From: Anaerolineae bacterium
GTDB lineage: Bacteria > Chloroflexota > Anaerolineae > B4-G1 > SLSP01
Length of the DNA: 11,432 nucleotides
Assembly (NCBI GenBank): GCA_016934645.1
Contig: JAFGSL010000477.1
Coordinates: 1 to 11,432, forward strand
Reading direction: 5' to 3'
Shown here piece by piece: positions 7,298-11,432 of the stretch. The position numbers and the translations under genes were made by a program. The notes under the pieces are model-generated. The model did no database searches, had not been told where the DNA came from, and worked only from the letters and a program-made list of their open reading frames with translations. Each line of letters begins with the position of its first letter. The first letter of the stretch is position 1.

Positions 7298-7750
7298 ATG
7301 CGATCCCGGAAAGTTGTGGCTTTAGCCCTTTTCTTAGCGATGTTGCTTGTCATTCTTATCCCACTTATCATCCTGGAATCGCGCCGGACGCCGGATTGGC
7401 AAGCGGAGTTTGAGCGCTACCTTGAAACCTCGGAAACCTCTGTGGCACCCGACCAACTTGTGGAGGTGGCCGAGGCGCAGCATCCAGAGTACTTTGATGC
7501 CCAACTGTTGATCGCTGTGCCGACCGGTTGGCCGTGGGGTGGGATAGACGTTCCTCCTCCGGAAAAGGTCCGGTGCGTTCGAATAGGGGAGGAATCAGAT
7601 AGCCAGCATTTTCTCGTTGGTTATCATAGTGACGGGCTATGGCATATGGGCTGGCTGGTGCATGAGTTTTGCATATACGTGAGTGAAGAGAAACAGCAGG
7701 CTTTGCTGGCAAAGCTAGGCTGTGTGAATTGGATGGAGGTCTCCAACTGA
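7298..7750 (+). CDS. Small membrane-anchored protein of unknown function
   Basis: I do not recognise this 150-residue protein. MRSRK at the start is followed by one strongly hydrophobic segment (about residues 6-27), then a mostly polar domain. By the positive-inside rule the N-terminus is inside and the C-terminal domain outside. No lipobox cysteine and no convincing signal-peptidase site is seen, so a membrane anchor is more likely than secretion. The domain has an acidic helical part (about 33-62), a PTGWPWGGIDVPPPEKV proline/glycine-rich stretch (about 75-91), and a compact GYHSDGLWHMGWLVHE region near residues 109-124 with several His and Trp. GGAGG at 7286-7290 supports ATG 7298, only 3 bp after the GH2 stop, so it is co-transcribed with the glycosidase genes. 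Its stop TGA lies inside the left copy of the 9-bp direct repeat that flanks the element at 7755-7840. Confidence 0.75.
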   Translation: MRSRKVVALALFLAMLLVILIPLIILESRRTPDWQAEFERYLETSETSVAPDQLVEVAEAQHPEYFDAQLLIAVPTGWPWGGIDVPPPEKVRCVRIGEESDSQHFLVGYHSDGLWHMGWLVHEFCIYVSEEKQQALLAKLGCVNWMEVSN

Positions 7751-7849
7751 GATTTAGTAGATCACAAAATGCTCCGAGGGGATCGCCAGATCCCCGTTCT
7801 GGCCTGGATCTGGCGATCCAGACCAAGCGAAAGACGATCTACTGAGATT
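7746..7849. mobile_element. MITE-like palindromic element with flanking direct repeat
   Basis: ACTGAGATT occurs at 7746-7754 and again at 7841-7849, bracketing an 86-bp non-coding segment. Near the ends AGTAGATC (7756-7763) pairs with GATCTACT (7836-7843), although the right arm overlaps the direct repeat by three bases, so the exact element border is ambiguous. Inside, a perfect 14-bp inverted repeat makes a large stem. The direct repeat looks like a target-site duplication and the segment like a miniature inverted-repeat element, with no coding capacity. It separates the GH gene cluster from the DinB/MFS genes. Confidence 0.5.
7780..7819. repeat. Nested inverted repeat forming a strong hairpin
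   Basis: GGATCGCCAGATCC (7780-7793) and GGATCTGGCGATCC (7806-7819) are exact reverse complements with a 12-nt loop. Each arm is also palindromic in itself: GGGGATC/GATCCCC (7778-7794) and CTGGATC/GATCCAG (7804-7821), each around a 4-nt loop. The DNA or RNA can thus fold as one long stem or two small hairpins. There is no T-run after it, so it is a poor classical terminator, but it could still stop or stabilise the mRNA from the genes upstream. Confidence 0.75.
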
Positions 7850-7898
7850 GGTGACATATGTAGTGTAACCAGCCTGACTATGTGCTGTAGGAGGTGAC

Positions 7899-8399
7899 AT
7901 GAACACACGTGAAGAGCTTCGTCAAGAAATAATGGAAACCCGACGGCGGTTTCACCAACTGCTGGAGCGCGTGCCGGACGAAGCTTTCCGCCTCCCTAGC
8001 ACCACACCAGAGTGGATGATCGGCGAGGTTCTGTATCATATGAGTTTGGCTCCACGCTTTCTCACCGCCGACATAAAATTCATCGTTGGGCAACGCTGGC
8101 TCTATCGTTTAGTGATTCGTCTTATTCCAAAGTGGCTCTTTGACGGTCTGATGATCAGGTTAACACGCTATGGGGCGCGCCATCTCTCCCGCCAGTTTTT
8201 GGCCAAGGCGTATGACAAAGCGCATGCTCTCACGCTTGCTGCCCTGGACGCAGTTGCCGATGAAGACTTCGAAAAGAGTATGCACTACCCGGATTGGGAT
8301 CCACTGCTTTCCGGGCAGGTGACGCTCGAAAGGCTTTTCCATTATGTGAGCGCCCACTTCAACTGGCATGCCGCTCAAGTCGAAGGGGCACTGGAGTAA
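7899..8399 (+). CDS. DinB-like four-helix metal-binding protein
   Basis: This 166-residue protein fits the DinB/YfiT-like putative metalloenzyme superfamily: a four-helix bundle with three histidines binding a divalent metal. The probable ligands are His47 in GEVLYHMSL and the pair His153/His157 near the C-terminus (YVSAHFNWHAAQVE). The early part (REELRQEIMETRRRFHQLLERVPDEAF, then TPEWMIGEVLYH) is typical of the family. The middle (about residues 65-90, FIVGQRWLYRLVIRLIPKW) is unusually hydrophobic and basic. Members include thiol-dependent S-transferases and many proteins with unknown reactions, so the substrate cannot be stated. AGGAGGT at 7889-7895 supports ATG 7899. The MFS gene starts 20 bp downstream, suggesting one operon. 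Confidence 0.8.
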   Translation: MNTREELRQEIMETRRRFHQLLERVPDEAFRLPSTTPEWMIGEVLYHMSLAPRFLTADIKFIVGQRWLYRLVIRLIPKWLFDGLMIRLTRYGARHLSRQFLAKAYDKAHALTLAALDAVADEDFEKSMHYPDWDPLLSGQVTLERLFHYVSAHFNWHAAQVEGALE

Positions 8400-8419
8400 A
8401 GATATACGGAGATAAACCT

Positions 8420-9604
8420 GTGGAATCGTCAACGAAGAAAAACCTGTGGCCTTTAATCTTGTTATTGATTGTGCAACTTCTCGGCGGCATCATGTTGATG
8501 CCTTCGCGGAACTTCTTCAGCATTTACCTCAATGAGACCATCGAGTATTCTGTCAGCCAGGTGGCCCAGGTGATGGCATGGGGCCAAGTCGTGGGGATGG
8601 TTGCCTCCCTGGTTGGCGGCAGCCTGAGCGACCGGTGGGGGCACAAGTGGCTATTAGCCCTGGGGATGGGCGGGATTGCCTTGAGCAGTCTACTCTACGT
8701 TTTCCACGTTCCCTGGCTCGTGGCGGTTTTGTGGAGCATTGGTAGCGTGGGGATGGGATTTTCCACGTTGAGCAGTCAGGGCTACCTCACACTGGCTGCT
8801 GGCGCTAGCGCATTGGGTGTTTTCTCTGCGCTCTACAACTGGGGCTACACCATTGGCGGGGCGATAGGCAATCCTCTCGCTGCCGTCGTCCTCGGTGATG
8901 ACAATTTCTACGCTTTGGGACTCGCGTTGACCGGGTTTGGCATTCTCACCACTTTGGTTGCCGTACTTTTGCCGCATCTGCAACTGCAGTCGCATCAAGG
9001 GAAAGCTGCACCCGTCTCGCGTGGTTATGGTGAACTGCTCCGGCGTCCGCGCATTGTCGTCTTGGGCGTGTTGCGCTTTCTCCCCACCTGCTACTATGGC
9101 ATGACGACACTGCTGCCCTTGCTCATCAAACAGCAAGGTGGAAGTAACGCTTCCGTCGCCTGGTACGCGGCCCTCAGTTCCATTTTTGCCTCGCTGACGC
9201 AACTCCTCGCCGGGCGACTCGCCGACCGTCGTGGGGTGCGCTTGCCCACGCAAATTGCATTTGGCGTCATCTTGACTGCCATCGCCGGTACGATCCTCAC
9301 GGCGCGATCGGTGTGGGGGCTCTATATCTTCGGAGCATTGGGTGTCGGCGCAGCCTGGGCGCTTTCCACCTTGCTGCCGGGTATGGTCACTTTCGCCGCC
9401 GAACCGGAGATTCGTGGGCGGGTGTTTGGGCTGTTGCACTTGTTGTGGACCGGCGCGATGATCCTGGGGACGTTGCTTGGCGGTGAATTGCTGGAAATCG
9501 ACGTGCGTTTGCCGTTCGTGGTCGTGGGCGTGCTCAACGTGATTGCCCTGGCATTGACCGGGTTGTTTTTCAGGATGAAAGAACCTCAACCTACTATTGC
9601 GTAG
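8420..9604 (+). CDS. Major facilitator superfamily transporter
   Basis: This 394-residue protein has about 12 hydrophobic segments and is an inner-membrane secondary transporter. The MFS signature between helices 2 and 3 is present as GGSLSDRWGHK (Asp71, Arg72, Gly74), and its second-half counterpart as GRLADRRGVRLP. The long central loop has the usual place and basic character (QSHQGKAAPVSRGYGELLRRPR). GTG 8420 is chosen because GGAG at 8408-8411 lies 8 bp upstream, and upstream codons in the same frame overlap the DinB-like gene and encode a non-hydrophobic sequence unlike MFS N-termini. The substrate is unknown. Glycosidase and sialidase-like neighbours make sugar transport thinkable, while the DinB-like partner would equally fit export of a small toxic compound. 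Confidence 0.9.
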   Translation: MESSTKKNLWPLILLLIVQLLGGIMLMPSRNFFSIYLNETIEYSVSQVAQVMAWGQVVGMVASLVGGSLSDRWGHKWLLALGMGGIALSSLLYVFHVPWLVAVLWSIGSVGMGFSTLSSQGYLTLAAGASALGVFSALYNWGYTIGGAIGNPLAAVVLGDDNFYALGLALTGFGILTTLVAVLLPHLQLQSHQGKAAPVSRGYGELLRRPRIVVLGVLRFLPTCYYGMTTLLPLLIKQQGGSNASVAWYAALSSIFASLTQLLAGRLADRRGVRLPTQIAFGVILTAIAGTILTARSVWGLYIFGALGVGAAWALSTLLPGMVTFAAEPEIRGRVFGLLHLLWTGAMILGTLLGGELLEIDVRLPFVVVGVLNVIALALTGLFFRMKEPQPTIA

Positions 9605-9605
9605 T

Positions 9606-9634
9606 GTATGCAAGCTAGTGGTTTGCGCTATAAT
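9606..9634 (+). promoter_or_regulatory. Possible promoter before the sialidase-like gene
   Basis: A perfect TATAAT lies at 9629-9634 in the 45-bp gap after the MFS gene. The -35 region at the best spacing (around 9606-9611) is weak, and no TGn extended -10 is present. Transcription would begin near 9641, only about 9 nt ahead of ATG 9650, so the ribosome binding site GGGAGG (9640-9645) would sit at the very 5' end of the message. Confidence 0.4.
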
Positions 9635-9649
9635 CTATTGGGAGGGGCT

Positions 9650-10684
9650 ATGCTCCAATCTCAAGCTGTTTTCAGGCCCACGTCTGCTTATCCTTCGTGT
9701 CACGCCGCCACACTGGTTGAACTCCCTGATGGCACGTTATTGGCGGCCTGGTTCGCCGGGACACACGAGGGGCATCCTGACGTAGCAATCTGGCTGGCAC
9801 GTTACGACGGCGCCAAGTGGAACCAACCGCTGAAGGTCGTTGACGAGTCTACGGTCCCTTTGTGGAATCCGGTGCTCTTTCGCGACCAAATGGATACGCT
9901 GTGGCTCTTTTACAAAGCCGGGCCGAACGTTCCGGCCTGGACGGGTATGGTCGTCAAGTCCGTGGATGGTGGGCGAACATGGTCTACACCGGTGGCGCTC
10001 CCGGCCGGGCTTCTGGGGCCGGCGAAGAACAAAGCACTCACTCTCAGCAATGATGATATCGTGTGTGGCACTTCCAGCGAGGCGTGGCGTGCCTGGGCTT
10101 GCTGGGTCGAGATCAGCCGCGATAGCGGAGCGACATGGTCGAAACACGGCCCGATCGTTGCGCCGGGGTATCCGAGTGGAGAGCGTGCGAGCATTGCGGA
10201 ACCGGTCAGCGCCACGTGGGATGCCCGGTCGCACGAACTCGTGGTGCCGCAACAGCACTTTGGCGTCATCCAGCCGACGGTGTGGGAGTACGCGCCGGGA
10301 TGCTTGAAGATGCTGATGCGCGCCACGCAGCGGGTGGGTTTTGTGTGCTCCGCCCATTCGGAGGATTACGGCCGCACGTGGTCGGCGGCGGCGCGCACGG
10401 AGATCCCGTGCCCCAACAGCGGCCTCGACGCGGTACGGCTGGCGGATGGGCGGATCGTCCTGGCCTGTAATCCAACCTCGGAAGGACGCACACCGCTGTC
10501 GCTCCTGATGTCCGAGGATAACGGGGACACATGGCCGTGGCGTCTCGATTTGGAGACCGAACCCGGTGAGTATTCTTATCCCTCGATCATTCAAGCCTCC
10601 GATGACAAGCTACACGTCGTGTACACATATCGCCGAGACCATATTCAACACGTGGTGTTGACCCCAGATGCGCTGGGGCCTTGA
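9650..10684 (+). CDS. Sialidase-like six-bladed beta-propeller (BNR/Asp-box)
   Basis: This 344-residue protein belongs to the sialidase/neuraminidase superfamily. Four Asp-boxes (S-x-D-x-G-x-x-W) mark the propeller blades: SVDGGRTWS from Ser104, SRDSGATWS from Ser156, SEDYGRTWS from Ser237 and SEDNGDTWP from Ser288. The N-terminal part (VFRPTSAYPSCHAATLVELPDGTLLAAWFAG) matches the conserved start of bacterial BNR_2/exo-alpha-sialidase-type proteins, including a FR-P element comparable to the sialidase FRIP arginine. Many members of this subgroup are annotated as sialidases without proof and may cleave other sugars. There is no signal peptide, so it is likely cytoplasmic, unlike most secreted sialidases. 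ATG 9650 is chosen over the upstream frame opening at 9608 because GGGAGG at 9640-9645 lies just ahead and the conserved sequence starts right after it. It follows the MFS gene by 45 bp. Confidence 0.85.
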   Translation: MLQSQAVFRPTSAYPSCHAATLVELPDGTLLAAWFAGTHEGHPDVAIWLARYDGAKWNQPLKVVDESTVPLWNPVLFRDQMDTLWLFYKAGPNVPAWTGMVVKSVDGGRTWSTPVALPAGLLGPAKNKALTLSNDDIVCGTSSEAWRAWACWVEISRDSGATWSKHGPIVAPGYPSGERASIAEPVSATWDARSHELVVPQQHFGVIQPTVWEYAPGCLKMLMRATQRVGFVCSAHSEDYGRTWSAAARTEIPCPNSGLDAVRLADGRIVLACNPTSEGRTPLSLLMSEDNGDTWPWRLDLETEPGEYSYPSIIQASDDKLHVVYTYRRDHIQHVVLTPDALGP

Positions 10685-10769
10685 GTCGTCAAGACATAGA
10701 AGGTTTTATCAGGATTTTGAGATTTGAAGATTTGCTTATTCTCAAGAGAGGGAAAGGTGTTTTCGAGCT

Positions 10770-11282
10770 ATGAGTTCGTATAACCGCACCACACGAGAAT
10801 GTTCTGTCAGTCAATTGCGCCCCGAACTGTACCAGGCCATTCAAGACTATTTCCAGGCACAGCAGTTGGGCGATCCCAAAACCGAAGTCCTCATGTGTTG
10901 TGAAACCACCTCCCAAAAGAAGGATGCCGGCCGGTTGGCTTCCTGGTTGGATGGAGAGGGAGACACAACCGTCTATACAGGAATGCTGCTCACCTCTCAG
11001 CGACTCATCTGGGTGCGCAGCACGGAGGCCTCTGACATGGTGTTGAACGCCGCCAATTTGAAGGAAATCCGCGTCAGGGCCTATACTTCTCCGCTTGCGC
11101 GCGACAGCGGTTTGGAAGTCTTTGGGTTCATCGGGAATTCCAAAGGCCGGGTTCGGGGCTACATCGGCATGGGGCCAGAATCAGCCGCGCAGAAGTTCTG
11201 TGAGGCCGTCGTGCAGGCGGTCGAGACGCTGAACCCGCCGGTAAAAAGAAGATTGTTCGGATGGTTGATAGGTAACCGGTAA
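10770..11282 (+). CDS. Small soluble protein, possibly with a bacterial PH-like domain
   Basis: This 170-residue protein has no signal peptide or clear membrane helix. After a helical N-terminus (about 14-35), residues about 38-150 read like a small beta-barrel with a closing helix. The pattern TGMLLTSQRLIWVRS, then LKEIRVRAYTS, then LEVFGFIGNSKGRVRGYIG and a final helix SAAQKFCEAVVQAVETL recalls bacterial PH-like (YokE/bPH) domains, where a 'lLTdkRLi' strand is typical. I see no catalytic motif. The ribosome binding site is weak: GAGAGGGAAAGG at 10746-10757 is farther than usual from ATG 10770. The gene is 85 bp from the sialidase-like gene in an AT-rich gap and is probably a separate unit. 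The PH-like assignment is tentative. Confidence 0.6.
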   Translation: MSSYNRTTRECSVSQLRPELYQAIQDYFQAQQLGDPKTEVLMCCETTSQKKDAGRLASWLDGEGDTTVYTGMLLTSQRLIWVRSTEASDMVLNAANLKEIRVRAYTSPLARDSGLEVFGFIGNSKGRVRGYIGMGPESAAQKFCEAVVQAVETLNPPVKRRLFGWLIGNR

Positions 11283-11291
11283 AGCCACAGC

Positions 11292-11345
11292 CAACGGATA
11301 GAACGGATTGTGCCATTATCCATTCTCATTTGCCATTTGCAATTC
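11292..11345. repeat. Degenerate short tandem repeats
   Basis: AACGGAT is repeated at 11292-11298 and 11301-11307 with a 9-bp period. It is followed by a row of related 6-7-mers from 11312 to 11345: CCATTAT, CCATTCT, CATTTG, CCATTTG and CAATTCG. The stretch is non-coding and lies between the last gene and the inverted repeat of the element at the right edge. Confidence 0.45.
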
Positions 11346-11350
11346 GCTAA

Positions 11351-11432
11351 GGGCCTGTAAAAGAATAAGTTCCCGAACAAGCGCCCCGGGGACGGGGCTT
11401 AGAGCGTAAAATACGGGAAGTTATATTTTTAC
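11351..11432. mobile_element. MITE or IS end, cut by the window edge
   Basis: GTAAAAGAATAAGTTCCCG at 11357-11375 and CGGGAAGTTATATTTTTAC at 11414-11432 are inverted repeats matching at 16 of 19 positions, 38 bp apart. The left arm is preceded by GGGCCT (11351-11356), so a matching AGGCCC just past the window end would complete terminal inverted repeats of about 25 bp around an element of about 88 bp. A GC-rich inner hairpin (GCCCC 11383-11387 with GGGGC 11394-11398) sits between the arms. There is no coding capacity, as expected for a MITE moved in trans. Confidence 0.5.

Noticed and set aside
8294..8419. N-terminal extension of the MFS transporter overlapping the DinB-like gene
   Set aside because: The 42 extra residues are polar and unlike MFS N-termini, and GTG 8420 has a well-placed GGAG.
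10717..10745. Inverted repeat TTGAGA/TCTCAA in the gap before the last gene
   Set aside because: The stem is only 6 bp with a 17-nt loop in AT-rich DNA and has no T-run, so it is no better than chance.

Overview
The window reads as a piece of a moderately GC-rich bacterial chromosome with all genes on the + strand. The mix of gene families (a BREX type 3-like PglZ, cytoplasmic GH3 and GH2 glycosidases, a BNR sialidase-like protein, a DinB-like protein) would suit a Chloroflexota/Anaerolineae-type bacterium. That assignment is a guess from protein style, since no rRNA or marker gene is present.

Left part (1-2958): the window opens with the last 34 codons of a protein ending in a SEC-C zinc motif, probably SecA. 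A short open frame follows (148-249). It has a strong ribosome binding site and looks like the collapsed remains of an antitoxin/PIN-toxin pair, and its stop overlaps the start of the next gene. Then come two intact genes that resemble the last two genes of a BREX type 3 phage-defence operon: pglZ (alkaline phosphatase superfamily) and a brxA-like gene. A perfect 15-bp terminator-type hairpin lies across the pglZ stop codon. None of the other BREX-3 genes (brxF, brxC, pglX, brxHII) is in the window, and the genes on both sides are unrelated, so this is an orphan or relocated two-gene module.

Middle part (3003-7750): a GH3 beta-glycosidase and a GH2 beta-galactosidase-type enzyme are separated by 2 bp and clearly form an operon. 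A small membrane-anchored protein of unknown function follows 3 bp later. The GH enzymes lack signal peptides and should work on imported oligosaccharides. The last codons of the GH2 gene match the inverted repeat of a small mobile element found at the right edge of the window.

Right part (7751-11432): a roughly 90-bp MITE-like element with nested hairpins and a flanking 9-bp direct repeat follows the small membrane protein gene. Next are a DinB-like metal-binding protein and a 12-helix MFS transporter (20 bp apart), a four-Asp-box sialidase-like protein, and a small protein that may hold a bacterial PH-like domain. The window ends in degenerate short repeats and a second MITE/IS-like end that is cut off by the window edge.

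Functionally, the glycosidases, the MFS transporter and the sialidase-like protein could form a cytoplasmic route for using imported glycans. The pglZ/brxA pair is a defence-related fragment next to it. At least two small mobile elements and a broken toxin-antitoxin locus mark the region as rearranged.
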